DNA of 64,000 nucleotides from Sulfurimonas xiamenensis (GTDB lineage Bacteria; Campylobacterota; Campylobacteria; Campylobacterales; Sulfurimonadaceae): NCBI RefSeq assembly GCF_009258045.1, contig NZ_CP041166.1, positions 248,001 to 312,000 of the forward strand, read 5' to 3'. Shown piece by piece: positions 41,980 to 50,899 of this stretch (position 1 is its first letter; each line of letters starts with the position of its first letter). The notes under the pieces were generated by a model. It saw only the letters and a program-made list of their open reading frames with translations, ran no database searches and was not told where the DNA came from. The position numbers and the translations under genes were made by a program.

Positions 41980-42774
41980 TTAGTTGCATGCAACCTTATG
42001 ATAAACTCTTTTTGCCGTAATCTTTCCGACCCAAAATATTTCACCAAGCAGAGCCTCTTTTAAAAATCCGTCATTATCAAATGCAACAAGAACATCGACG
42101 ACGCTCTCATCTTTATCTAGCGGAGCTACATGTAAATTGTATATATTTGCAATGCCCTCAGAAAAGTTTGCTACTGCACTCTCTCTTTCTAAATCCTCCA
42201 GATAAGATACTAAAACATCATTTTTATCGTTATGCGCGCCCACGGCAAACAGTTTATATGTTTTTTGTTTGGCATTACAGTTGTTTTTTGTATTTAGATA
42301 AGAGCTTAGTACATCATTCTCTTTGTATTTATCAAGAGTAGTCTCTTTTTTTGATTTTTTTTCTACCTCTTTTGAAGTGACTTTAAAAGTTGCAGGGTCA
42401 AAATTCATTTCGTTTACCAATTTTGTTTTCTCTTCTATTAGTTTAATCTCTTTTTTTTCATGGTCAAAATAGTATGTTTGAACTCTTGTTTTTTTTATTG
42501 TCTCTTTTGTTTTTATAAAAATATCCGGAATGTATCTGCCACCTATAATTTTTCCTTTGCTTGTAAAGGTTTCAACTCTATTTTGCAGAAGTGTTGCTGC
42601 AACTCCTACTGTAGTTGCCACAAGCTTGATTTCATAGTTTTTGTCATCTTCTTTAAGTGTTATATCAGCATAACCAACATTGCCAAAGAGACTTACATCA
42701 ACATCGTAACGAGTTGATAGACTTTGTGCAAATAAAGAACTTATTGATATAAGCAGTATTAAAAAATATTTCAA
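41980..42774 (-). CDS. Exported DUF3108 protein
   Basis: A 264-residue exported protein of the DUF3108 family. The signal peptide (MKYFLILLISISSLFAQ) is followed by repeated short beta strands, for example VDVSLFGNVGYADITLKED, YEIKLVATTVGVAATLL and KTRVQTYYFDHEKKEIKLIEE. This is consistent with a lipocalin-like or outer-membrane-associated beta-barrel fold. The start is TTG at 42774, with AGAGG before it and a TATAAT at 42798-42803. Its function is unknown. Confidence 0.78.
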   Translation of the reverse strand: MKYFLILLISISSLFAQSLSTRYDVDVSLFGNVGYADITLKEDDKNYEIKLVATTVGVAATLLQNRVETFTSKGKIIGGRYIPDIFIKTKETIKKTRVQTYYFDHEKKEIKLIEEKTKLVNEMNFDPATFKVTSKEVEKKSKKETTLDKYKENDVLSSYLNTKNNCNAKQKTYKLFAVGAHNDKNDVLVSYLEDLERESAVANFSEGIANIYNLHVAPLDKDESVVDVLVAFDNDGFLKEALLGEIFWVGKITAKRVYHKVACN

Positions 42775-42797
42775 TATATACCTCTTTTTTAATAAAC

Positions 42798-42803
42798 ATT
42801 ATA
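42798..42803 (-). promoter_or_regulatory. -10 box for the DUF3108 gene
   Basis: A minus-strand TATAAT, with 23 bases between the box and the TTG start at 42774, followed by AGAGG. No -35 match is visible. Confidence 0.45.
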
Positions 42804-42864
42804 TCTAAATTTGTATTTAATTATAATATGAGATTATAGTAAAATCGATTTTTTTTATATTTTT

Positions 42865-43878
42865 TTAAATATTTCCAAAATAAAAATCAAAATATAGACT
42901 AAATATATAGTTTGGTTCATAATCATACTCTCTATGAAAACTGATACCCGGTCTAATTTCATAAGAGATCCATTTACGATAAATATTTTGACGCCAAGAT
43001 ATAAAACTTGAGTAGTTGCTTATGCCGTTAAATGGTTCCGGTGCAGCATCGCAAACATATTTGGAGTTGCCCCAAAACTGCTGTGTAAAATTAAATCCTT
43101 TTCTTTTAGAGAGTGTTAAATAGTAAGAGAATGCAACTGAATAGTCAAAACCCTCTATATGAGCTTGCGTTTTTCGGTGCAGTCTTGTTCTAAAGAGAGA
43201 ATTTTCTGTTAATATTCTGTCAATATAGAGTTCGGTTTCTTCGCTCCAGTCATATTTTGTTGAATATTTAAACTCCTGAGAAGGCTGAATCAGCCATTTT
43301 CCTGCTGTATAGTCTTTGCTGTATCTAGCTCTTGCATAAAGTGATAAACTTCTAATGCCTACGGAGTATTTTGATTTAATATCTTTATACAAAGGTGCAA
43401 AATAATTAACTCCCACATAAGTGTTTTTTTCACTCTCTTGTTTTGTATAAGCGGTATCATCAAAATAGTTTTTTTCAATATCATTAACAAAAAGTTGAAA
43501 GTTTTTTTTGCTTTTGCTTAGAGGTATTTGTGCTCTTATCCTGTACTTAAAATCAGTTGACTCTTTTGATTGATAATTAGAACCTAGACGAATACGAAGA
43601 TAACTCTCTTCAGTCTCTTGTATAAATTTTTCATCTTTAAAAAATTTATCAATTGAATCTTTTGTTCCATTTTCTGAGGTAGTGTTTACATCTGGAGTAT
43701 CAACCCATTCACTTATACTCTGATCTACACTTTTAAATAATTCAACAATATATTTTGAAAAATTTTTGTGTTTTTCATCAATATATTGAGAAAAAGTTTG
43801 AGTAGTCGTGTTAGTATCTGCAGCTGCATTTAGTGCGCAAAATAGATAAAATAAAAGAGTAATAACACGAAATGACAT
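42865..43878 (-). CDS. Exported protein with predicted outer-membrane beta-barrel
   Basis: A 337-residue exported protein that I do not recognise. A signal peptide (MSFRVITLLFYLFCALNAAA) is followed by a helical segment (about 22-100: FSQYIDEKHKNFSKYIVELFKSV) and then amphipathic beta strands to the end (RIRLGSNYQ, YRIRAQIPL, SVGIRSLSLYARARY, ... LYFDFYFGNI). This suggests a beta-barrel whose barrel part ends with aromatic residues. A strong ribosome-binding site (GGAGGG) precedes the ATG. Its function is unknown. The C-terminal end is typical of outer-membrane insertion signals. Confidence 0.65.
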   Translation of the reverse strand: MSFRVITLLFYLFCALNAAADTNTTTQTFSQYIDEKHKNFSKYIVELFKSVDQSISEWVDTPDVNTTSENGTKDSIDKFFKDEKFIQETEESYLRIRLGSNYQSKESTDFKYRIRAQIPLSKSKKNFQLFVNDIEKNYFDDTAYTKQESEKNTYVGVNYFAPLYKDIKSKYSVGIRSLSLYARARYSKDYTAGKWLIQPSQEFKYSTKYDWSEETELYIDRILTENSLFRTRLHRKTQAHIEGFDYSVAFSYYLTLSKRKGFNFTQQFWGNSKYVCDAAPEPFNGISNYSSFISWRQNIYRKWISYEIRPGISFHREYDYEPNYIFSLYFDFYFGNI

Positions 43879-43949
43879 AATACACCCTCCGCTTATGTTG
43901 TTGATTATAGCTTCTTTTAATTTAAAAGAAGATGTGTATACTTTCGTTT

Positions 43950-44837
43950 ATGAAATGGATAAAAGAATTAAACAGCGGTGTAAAATATATGCTTTTAGCA
44001 TCATTTTTATTCGCAATTATGGGTGCATTTGTAAAACTTGCAAGTGAGAGTATAAGCTCTTTGGAGATTGTATTTTTTAGAAATATTTTCGGTGTTGTTT
44101 TAATAGGCTATACCTTATACAAAACCCCTATGAAACATAAAGGCGGAAAACCTTTATTGCTTTTTTTTAGAGGTTTGATGGGTTTTTTGGCACTTCTTGC
44201 TTATTTTTACAATATTGCCAATATTCCGCTTGGAGATGCTGTTACATTCTCAAAGACGGCACCTATTTTTACAGCCATTTTTGCATGGGCTTTTTTAAAA
44301 GAAAAACTCTCTTTAAGTGCATGGATTGCCGTATTTATCGGTTTTGGAGGGATTTTGCTTATAACACAGCCAAGCGGAATTGCATTTACAAAGTATGATC
44401 TGCTTGGAATTTTTAGCGGAGTCGGAGCCGCACTTGCTTACACTTCGGTAAGAGAACTTAGAAACTACTATGATACAAGGGCGATAGTCCTCTCTTTTAC
44501 TTTTGTGGGAACGATTGGTCCGATTATCCTTTTTATCCTGTCAAAATATTTTTATCTTCCAGAGCTAGATTTTATGATGGGAGAATTTATTGTTCCGGAT
44601 AAAATTACCTGGATTTATGTGGTGGGAATAGGTGTTTTGGGAACACTCTCTCAGTACTATATGACAAAAGCTTACGGTGAAACAAAAGCGGGAATTGTGG
44701 GGGCTGTAAGTTACACAAATATAGTTTTTGCTATTTTGGTAGGTACTTTGCTTGGTGATTCTCTTCCGGGTTTTATGACGACATGTGGAATAGTGTTGAT
44801 TGTAAGTGCCGGTATAATGGTCGCTAAGGCAAAGTAA
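43950..44837 (+). CDS. EamA/DMT family transporter
   Basis: A 295-residue inner-membrane protein with about ten hydrophobic segments and two EamA repeats. The first repeat has FFRGLMGFLALLAYFYNIANIPLGDAVTFSKTAPIFTAI and the second TKAYGETKAGIVGAVSYTNIVFAILVG. The family exports or imports metabolites such as amino acids or nucleotide sugars; the substrate is unknown. I start it at the ATG at 43950, although an ATG at 43932 is also possible. It precedes kdsA on the same strand, but kdsA has its own promoter. Confidence 0.88.
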   Translation: MKWIKELNSGVKYMLLASFLFAIMGAFVKLASESISSLEIVFFRNIFGVVLIGYTLYKTPMKHKGGKPLLLFFRGLMGFLALLAYFYNIANIPLGDAVTFSKTAPIFTAIFAWAFLKEKLSLSAWIAVFIGFGGILLITQPSGIAFTKYDLLGIFSGVGAALAYTSVRELRNYYDTRAIVLSFTFVGTIGPIILFILSKYFYLPELDFMMGEFIVPDKITWIYVVGIGVLGTLSQYYMTKAYGETKAGIVGAVSYTNIVFAILVGTLLGDSLPGFMTTCGIVLIVSAGIMVAKAK

Positions 44838-44887
44838 CTGAAATTTTTGTTGTGTGTTTGTTAACTTCGTATTTAAAAGCATTATGC

Positions 44888-44893
44888 TATAAT
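44888..44893 (+). promoter_or_regulatory. -10 box for the kdsA operon
   Basis: TATAAT in the context ATGCTATAATC, 28 bases before the kdsA ATG. The AAAGGT that follows is the kdsA ribosome-binding site. Confidence 0.6.
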
Positions 44894-44921
44894 CACTACC
44901 TATTTTTCAAAAGGTAAATAT

Positions 44922-45719
44922 ATGAAACTACTCGCCGGACCTTGTGTTATAGAGAGTGAAGCAAATATTTTTAAAATCGCTAAAGCTTTAGAAGTGTATC
45001 AAAACGACAATACTATTGATTTTTATTTCAAATCCAGTTTTGATAAAGCAAACAGAACATCACTTGATAGTTTTCGCGGACTTGGGATGCAAGAGGGGCT
45101 TAGAATCTTGCAAAAAGTGAAAGAAGATTTTGGATATAAAGTCGTAACGGATGTTCATGAATCATATCAAGTTCCCACAGCTGCCGAAGTTGTGGATATG
45201 CTTCAGATTCCCGCATTTTTGTGCCGTCAAACCGACCTTTTGGTTGCATGCGCAAAAACAGACAAAGAGATAAATATCAAAAAAGGGCAGTTTATCAATC
45301 CGCCGGACATGAAATACTCTGTTGCCAAAGTGCTTAAAACGCGTGGTTGTGATGAGGTGAGTTATGAAGCTTCTAAAAAGCACGGCGTTTATCTTTGTGA
45401 AAGAGGCTCATCTTTTGGTTATGGAAATATTGTTGTAGATATGCGCTCATTGGTTATTATGAGAGAGTTCGCACCGACTATTTTTGACGCTACGCACTCT
45501 GTTCAAGCTCCGGGTGCACTCGGCGGAAAAACGGGCGGAGACAGAACGATGGTGCCCTACTTGGCAAGTGCGGCGGCAGCAGTCGGTGTGGACGGTTTCT
45601 TTTTTGAGACACACTTTGACCCCTCAATTGCTCTAAGTGACGGACCAAATATGATAAAGTTAGATGAGTTAGAAGCTCTAATAAATAAAATTAAAAAGAT
45701 AGAGGAAATAAATAGATGA
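44922..45719 (+). CDS. kdsA: KDO-8-phosphate synthase
   Basis: Condenses PEP and arabinose-5-phosphate to KDO-8-phosphate for lipopolysaccharide; 265 residues. [10 protein letters not shown] opens the family TIM barrel, with [10 protein letters not shown] and the metal-site cysteine near the N-terminus, then [19 protein letters not shown]. It is the first gene of a kdsA-ribH-nusB-mqnC-M16 operon. Its stop overlaps the ribH start (ATGA). Confidence 0.95.
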   Translation: MKLLAGPCVIESEANIFKIAKALEVYQNDNTIDFYFKSSFDKANRTSLDSFRGLGMQEGLRILQKVKEDFGYKVVTDVHESYQVPTAAEVVDMLQIPAFLCRQTDLLVACAKTDKEINIKKGQFINPPDMKYSVAKVLKTRGCDEVSYEASKKHGVYLCERGSSFGYGNIVVDMRSLVIMREFAPTIFDATHSVQAPGALGGKTGGDRTMVPYLASAAAAVGVDGFFFETHFDPSIALSDGPNMIKLDELEALINKIKKIEEINR

Positions 45720-46180
45720 ATTTAATCGAAGGCAAATTAAAAGTAGTCAACGGCAAAAAAATAGCAATAGTAAGTACGAGATGGAATCACTTTATAGTAG
45801 ATAGACTTGTAGAGGGTGCAAAGGATGCTTTTGCAAGACATGGCGGAGATGACGCCGACCTTACGCATGTTTTAGCTCCGGGAGCATTTGAGCTTCCAAT
45901 GGTAATTGATCAATTGCTCTCAAGCGGAAAGTATGATGCCGTATGTGCTTTGGGTGCAGTAATCCGCGGTTCAACTCCTCACTTTGATTATGTTTCAGCT
46001 GAGGCTACAAAAGGGATAGCGACTGTGAGTTTAAAACATAAAAAACCGGTCTCATTTGGACTTTTAACAACCGATACGATTGAGCAGGCCATAGAGAGAG
46101 CAGGCACAAAAGCCGGCAATAAAGGTTTTGAAGCGATGACGGTTGTTATTGAAATGATTGATCTTTACGAGAACCTTTAA
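45716..46180 (+). CDS. ribH: 6,7-dimethyl-8-ribityllumazine synthase
   Basis: Penultimate step of riboflavin synthesis; 154 residues, normal for the icosahedral enzyme. The family motifs are [27 protein letters not shown] and [17 protein letters not shown], with the catalytic His in the latter. Its start lies in the kdsA stop. The nusB neighbour is commonly found after ribH in bacteria. The partner enzyme RibA is encoded at 33.6 kb. Confidence 0.95.
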   Translation: MNLIEGKLKVVNGKKIAIVSTRWNHFIVDRLVEGAKDAFARHGGDDADLTHVLAPGAFELPMVIDQLLSSGKYDAVCALGAVIRGSTPHFDYVSAEATKGIATVSLKHKKPVSFGLLTTDTIEQAIERAGTKAGNKGFEAMTVVIEMIDLYENL

Positions 46181-46182
46181 TC

Positions 46183-46581
46183 ATGGCCACTAGACATCAA
46201 GCCAGAATGGCGGTTGTAAGCCTGTTGTACGCATTTGATTTGGGTAACGGAAATATTGCAGAACATACGGATGAGATTTTAGAAGAGAAAAAAATCCGCA
46301 ATAAACAAAAAGATTTTGCATTGACTCTTTATGAAGGTGTTATGAGCAATATTGCTTCAGTTGATGAAGCGATAGTCAAACATCTTAAAGATTGGGATTT
46401 TGAGAGACTTGGAGCTATCGAGAGAGCAACTCTTAGACTTGCAACCTATGAGATACTTTATGGAGATCTTGATTCCGCCGTGGTCATAAACGAAGCGGTT
46501 GAAATCACAAAAGCATTTGGAACGGAGCAGTCTCCTAAGTTTATAAACGGTGTGTTAGACGCAATTTCTAAAGATAAATAA
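46183..46581 (+). CDS. nusB: Transcription antitermination protein NusB
   Basis: All-helical RNA-binding factor of the rRNA antitermination complex; 132 residues, typical length. It begins with ATRHQARMAVVSLLYAFDLG and ends KFINGVLDAISK, both family signatures. It starts 2 bases after ribH and is followed 3 bases later by mqnC. Co-transcription is very likely. Confidence 0.93.
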   Translation: MATRHQARMAVVSLLYAFDLGNGNIAEHTDEILEEKKIRNKQKDFALTLYEGVMSNIASVDEAIVKHLKDWDFERLGAIERATLRLATYEILYGDLDSAVVINEAVEITKAFGTEQSPKFINGVLDAISKDK

Positions 46582-46584
46582 AAA

Positions 46585-47634
46585 ATGAAAAGATTAACAA
46601 AAGAAGAAGCGCTTTACCTTATAAAAAATGCAGATTTAAAAGAGCTTGGACGGATGGCGACGGCTCGTAAAAAAGAGCTGCATCCGGATAATGTCACTAC
46701 ATTTGTAGTTGATAGAAACATAAACTATACCAATATATGCTGGGTAGATTGCAAGTTTTGTGCATTTTACAGACATGAAAAAGATGCGGATGCTTATGTG
46801 CTCACTTTTGACGAGATAGATGCGAAGATAGACGAGCTGCTTGAAATCGGCGGAACACAGATACTTTTTCAAGGCGGCGTGCATCCAAAACTAAAGATCG
46901 AGTGGTACGAAGATTTGGTAGAGCATATCCATACAAAATATCCCACAATTACCATCCACGGCTTTAGCTCCATCGAGATTGATTATATCGCCAAAGTTTC
47001 ACGCATTAGTGTTGAAGAGGTGTTAGAGAGACTTCATGCAAAAGGTTTGGCTTCTATTCCCGGAGCAGGGGCGGAGATACTATCTGATAAGGTAAGAGAT
47101 ATTATCGCTCCCAAAAAAATCGACTCTGATGTATGGATAGATATCCACAGAAAAGCGCATAAACTCGGCATAATGTCGACGGCTACCATGATGTACGGAA
47201 CTATTGAGAGCGATGAAGATATTGTGGAACATTTTGACATGATACGAAAGCTTCAGGATGAGACGGGCGGTTTTCGCGCTTTTATAATGTGGAGTTTTCA
47301 AAGTGAAAATACAGAACTTCTTAGACTTTTTCCAGATATGCAAAAGCCTTCATCAAACCGTTACTTAAGGCTTCTAGCTGTGGCAAGACTCTATTTGGAT
47401 AATGTGCCAAATATTCAAAGTTCATGGGTGACGCAGGGACCATACATTGGTCAGATGGCTTTAATGTTTGGTGCAAATGATTTGGGTTCTACCATGATGG
47501 AAGAGAATGTTGTAAGCAGCGCGGGAGCGGCTTACAAAATGGCGAAAGAAGAGATGGTGCATCTTATAAGAGATGTAGGTGAAATCCCGGCTGTGCGAAA
47601 TACAGCATACGAAATTTTAGAGAAATTTGCATAA
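46585..47634 (+). CDS. mqnC: Cyclic dehypoxanthinyl futalosine synthase
   Basis: Radical SAM enzyme of the futalosine pathway for menaquinone, which replaces the MenFDHCEB route in Campylobacterota; 349 residues. The 4Fe-4S cysteines are C52, C56 and C59 (CWVDCKFC) in NINYTNICWVDCKFCAFYR. The barrel carries LFQGGVHP, IHGFSSIEID and SIPGAGAEILSDKVR. MqnE is a close paralogue, but the NINYTN and SIPGAGAEIL signatures favour MqnC. Confidence 0.9.
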   Translation: MKRLTKEEALYLIKNADLKELGRMATARKKELHPDNVTTFVVDRNINYTNICWVDCKFCAFYRHEKDADAYVLTFDEIDAKIDELLEIGGTQILFQGGVHPKLKIEWYEDLVEHIHTKYPTITIHGFSSIEIDYIAKVSRISVEEVLERLHAKGLASIPGAGAEILSDKVRDIIAPKKIDSDVWIDIHRKAHKLGIMSTATMMYGTIESDEDIVEHFDMIRKLQDETGGFRAFIMWSFQSENTELLRLFPDMQKPSSNRYLRLLAVARLYLDNVPNIQSSWVTQGPYIGQMALMFGANDLGSTMMEENVVSSAGAAYKMAKEEMVHLIRDVGEIPAVRNTAYEILEKFA

Positions 47635-47635
47635 A

Positions 47636-48925
47636 ATGATAAAAAAAACAATTTTATTATTATTAATTTTAGGAAATATAATGATGGCAGCGACGGTAGA
47701 AGAGTTAAAAATAAAAGATATAAACATACCTATTGTTTTTGAAGAGGACAAAAGATTGCCTCTGGTGACGATGCAGTTTATTTTTCAAAACAGCGGAAGT
47801 ATTGCTGATACTACAAAAGCAGGTTTGGCTAAATTTAGTGCAAAAATCATGAACGAAGGAACCAAAGAACTTGGTTCAAGTGCGTTTGCCGAGAAGTTAG
47901 AGAGCAGAGCCATTCATATATCGGCTTCAACAGGAAGAGAGACATTTGTAATAGAGCTTGGATGTTTAAAAGAGGAGTTTGATGAGGGTTTGAAATATTT
48001 TGAACTGCTTTTAAAAGATCCAAACCTTACGCAAGAAGCAGTTCAAAAAGTAAAAACAACTACTCTTGGCAATCTTGCGAGAAAAGAGAATGATTTTGAT
48101 TATGTCGCTTCAAATGAGTTAAAAGCACTTCTTTTTGAAGGAAGTGTACTTGCAAATCCTTCATCTGGAACTATAGATAGTGTAAAGAGTATCGATTTAA
48201 ATGATGTTCAAGAGTTCTTGGATAAAAACCTGGTAAGCTCAAAACTTATTGTTGCTGTTGGCGGCGATGTAGATATAAAAGAGCTTAAAGATAAAATTTC
48301 AAAAATCATAGCATCAATGCCAAAAGGTGAAGCAAGTAGTGTAAAAAAGTATGAAGTTTCTAAAGAAGTAAAAGAGAAAATTGTAAAAAAAGAGACACAG
48401 CAAGCGTATATATACTTTGGTTCACCATATAACATAAGTGTAAATTCCGAGGATTATTACAAAGCAAGAGTTGCTACTTTTATCCTGGGTGCAGGCGGTT
48501 TTGGCTCAAGACTTATGGAAGAGATCAGAGTGAAAAAAGGGCTTGCTTATTCAGCATATGCAAGGCTTCAGGTAAGCAAATCAAGCTCTTATATGAGCGG
48601 ATATCTTCAAACAAAGTTAGAGTCTCTTGAAGATGCCAAAGCAACAGTGAAAAAGATTGTTGCAGATTTTGTAAAAGAGGGTGTAACAGAAGAAGAACTT
48701 GAGCAGACTAAAAAGTTTTTGCTTGGAAGCGAGCCTCTAAGAGTGGAGACAATGAGTCAAAGACTTCATAGAACATTTATGGAGTTTTACAATGGACAAG
48801 AGCTTGGAAACTCTCTTAAAGAGTTAGAAAAAATAAAAAAACTAAAACTAGATGATCTAAACGAGTTTATCAAATTTCATAAAGAGATCTTAGATATGAG
48901 TTTTGCAATCGTTACAAAGCGCTAG
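47636..48925 (+). CDS. M16 family peptidase homologue lacking the zinc motif
   Basis: A 429-residue exported M16-like protein. A signal peptide (MIKKTILLLLILGNIMMAA) is followed by an M16 N-domain in which the position of the HxxEH motif reads GLAKFSAKIMNEG, so the zinc ligands are missing. The C-terminal region has the M16 R/Y-type signature SRLMEEIRVKKGLAYSAYARL. It is therefore probably the non-catalytic partner of a catalytic M16 subunit, as in two-subunit M16B enzymes. The start (ATG at 47636) is 1 base after the mqnC stop. A hairpin follows at 48922-48951. Confidence 0.87.
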   Translation: MIKKTILLLLILGNIMMAATVEELKIKDINIPIVFEEDKRLPLVTMQFIFQNSGSIADTTKAGLAKFSAKIMNEGTKELGSSAFAEKLESRAIHISASTGRETFVIELGCLKEEFDEGLKYFELLLKDPNLTQEAVQKVKTTTLGNLARKENDFDYVASNELKALLFEGSVLANPSSGTIDSVKSIDLNDVQEFLDKNLVSSKLIVAVGGDVDIKELKDKISKIIASMPKGEASSVKKYEVSKEVKEKIVKKETQQAYIYFGSPYNISVNSEDYYKARVATFILGAGGFGSRLMEEIRVKKGLAYSAYARLQVSKSSSYMSGYLQTKLESLEDAKATVKKIVADFVKEGVTEEELEQTKKFLLGSEPLRVETMSQRLHRTFMEFYNGQELGNSLKELEKIKKLKLDDLNEFIKFHKEILDMSFAIVTKR

Positions 48926-48951
48926 CTTCTTTAGAAAGCGCTAGTTTTTTT
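48922..48951 (+). terminator. Terminator after the M16 gene
   Basis: CTAGC (48922-48926) pairs with GCTAG (48940-48944), with an inner TTCT/AGAA stem, a bulge and a following run of seven T at 48945-48951. It covers the end of the kdsA operon. The stop codon of the M16 gene lies inside the left arm. Confidence 0.65.
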
Positions 48952-48973
48952 CAAAAAACGAAATTTTTATAAA

Positions 48974-48996
48974 AAATATTGCATTTTGCAATATTT
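48974..48996 (+). repeat. Perfect hairpin upstream of recG
   Basis: AAATATTGCA (48974-48983), a TTT loop and TGCAATATTT (48987-48996) form a perfect 10-bp hairpin, 50 bases before the recG start and directly after the preceding terminator. It could be a second terminator, an operator or a leader element. Confidence 0.45.
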
Positions 48997-49045
48997 CACC
49001 ACAAAGTTCATAAAAACAGATAGTATTAAATACTAAGGACTTAAA

Positions 49046-50842
49046 ATGGACATAACTAAAGAGCAGGAAGAGAAGTTTAAAAAATTGGGTATCGGCAGCT
49101 ACTCTGAGCTTACTCTTATTGTTCCCTCTGCTTATGAGGACTTGAGGCTTCATAACAAACTTCAAACACATGTTATGCAGTTAATCGATGCCACTGTCGA
49201 GTCCGTTTACAAATCTCCGAACTCTCTTCAGATTACATTTTATGCCCATAATTTCGGACATACCATAACAGGTGTGCTTTTTCGTCCAAAACCCTATATG
49301 ATTCATCAGTTTAATGTAGGAGAGAGGGATTACTACTATGGAATGATTGAGTGCAAAAGTGGTTTTTGCAGTATGAGTATGCCCAAAAAAGTTACAAATG
49401 TAGGCAAAATAACGCCAAGATACAAAACGCAGCTTAGAACAGATGTTATGCTTCGTCTTGTTCAAATGTTTATAACAAAAGAAAATTTACTTTCAGAGGG
49501 TTTAAAAGAGGAGGTGGCTGAAGAGCTCTTAAAGATCCATTTTCCAGCTCAAGAGCCAGTAAATCTGAAAAAATTAGAATCTAAAACACTCAATGCTCTT
49601 AAGTATGTAGAACTCTTCACCTACATGAAACAGCTCTCTCACAAAAGAAGATACTTTAAGTCCATAACCTCTACATGTCAAGATTATAAGAAGTGGGCAG
49701 AAAGATTGCCGTTTAAACTAACATATGAGCAGATAAATGCTATAGAGGATATAAAAAAAGATCTCTTAAGTAATATATCAGCGAAAAGAATGATAGTAGG
49801 AGATGTCGGGAGCGGAAAAACAATGGTGATACTTGCCTCTTGTGTTATGATGCTTCCACAGCGCTCTATTCTTATGGCACCGACAACAATTTTGGCAAAT
49901 CAGCTTTACAATGAAGCGGTTAAATACCTCCCGGATGTAAAAATAGCTTTGGTTACAAACAAAAGTAAAAAAATAAGTTTGGATGCGTATGATTTTATTA
50001 TAGGTACGCATGCTCTGCTTTACAGAGAACTTCCCCAAGCTTCACTTGTTATGGTGGATGAACAGCATCGCTTTGGAACGGCTCAGAGAAATATGTTGGA
50101 AAAATTGGTAAATATAGGAGATAAAAAACCGCATTTTTTGCAGTTTTCTGCAACGCCCATACCCAGAACGCAGGCGATGATAGAGACTGCTCATATAGAT
50201 GTTTCACTTATAACTTCCACACCTTTTAAAAAAGATATCACTAGCAAGGTTATACATAAAAAAGATTTTAAAGAGCTTTTAGAACATATAAAGAGCGAGA
50301 TAGATTACGGGAATCAAATCTTGCTTGTCTATCCGCTTGTTGAACAGAGTGAGGTTTTAGAGTATCAAAGCATAGATGAAGCAAGAGGGTACTGGGAAAA
50401 TAGATTTGAAAATGTTTATGTTACCCATGGAAAAGACAGAGATAAAGAGGAAGTTTTGCTAGAATTTAGCAAAAAAGGTGATATTTTGATAGCTACAACT
50501 GTGGTTGAGGTTGGCATCTCTTTGCCGCGACTCAGCACAGTGGTCGTTGTCGGTGCAGAGAGATTGGGACTCTCCACGCTGCATCAGTTGCGAGGTCGTG
50601 TCAGCCGTACGGGTCTTAAAGGCTACTGTTTTTTATATACGAACAAGAGTGAATCTGAACGATTGGAGAGGTTTACGAAAACAATAAGCGGATTTGATAT
50701 CGCAAATCTTGATTTGAAGTATAGAAAAAGCGGCGATCTGCTAAAAGGGCACAATCAAAGCGGAAGTCAGTTTAAGTGGATTGATCTGGCAGAAGATGAA
50801 GATATAGTAAAAAGCGTAAAAAAAGATTGTTTTTTAAGTTAA
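49046..50842 (+). CDS. recG: ATP-dependent DNA helicase RecG
   Basis: Branch-migrating helicase that remodels stalled forks and Holliday junctions; 598 residues, shorter than the 690 of E. coli. A reduced wedge/OB domain (about 50-120) precedes the helicase core. Walker A GDVGSGKT is at 252-259, DEQH at 338-341 and SATPIPRTQAM next. GVEVG-like motif TTVVEVGISLPRL and HQLRGRVSR follow. An AAGGAC ribosome-binding site precedes the ATG. Confidence 0.94.
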   Translation: MDITKEQEEKFKKLGIGSYSELTLIVPSAYEDLRLHNKLQTHVMQLIDATVESVYKSPNSLQITFYAHNFGHTITGVLFRPKPYMIHQFNVGERDYYYGMIECKSGFCSMSMPKKVTNVGKITPRYKTQLRTDVMLRLVQMFITKENLLSEGLKEEVAEELLKIHFPAQEPVNLKKLESKTLNALKYVELFTYMKQLSHKRRYFKSITSTCQDYKKWAERLPFKLTYEQINAIEDIKKDLLSNISAKRMIVGDVGSGKTMVILASCVMMLPQRSILMAPTTILANQLYNEAVKYLPDVKIALVTNKSKKISLDAYDFIIGTHALLYRELPQASLVMVDEQHRFGTAQRNMLEKLVNIGDKKPHFLQFSATPIPRTQAMIETAHIDVSLITSTPFKKDITSKVIHKKDFKELLEHIKSEIDYGNQILLVYPLVEQSEVLEYQSIDEARGYWENRFENVYVTHGKDRDKEEVLLEFSKKGDILIATTVVEVGISLPRLSTVVVVGAERLGLSTLHQLRGRVSRTGLKGYCFLYTNKSESERLERFTKTISGFDIANLDLKYRKSGDLLKGHNQSGSQFKWIDLAEDEDIVKSVKKDCFLS

Positions 50843-50861
50843 ATAACTTTGTAGGATTTTC

Positions 50862-50883
50862 AGCACGGATAAAAATCCGTGCT
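50862..50883. terminator. Hairpin between recG and hpf
   Basis: A 9-bp stem, AGCACGGAT with ATCCGTGCT, and an AAAA loop, in the 57-base gap between the convergent recG and hpf genes. There is no clear T run on either strand, so it is a weak or factor-assisted bidirectional terminator. Confidence 0.55.
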
Positions 50884-50899
50884 AGAAGAAAAAAGTCTA

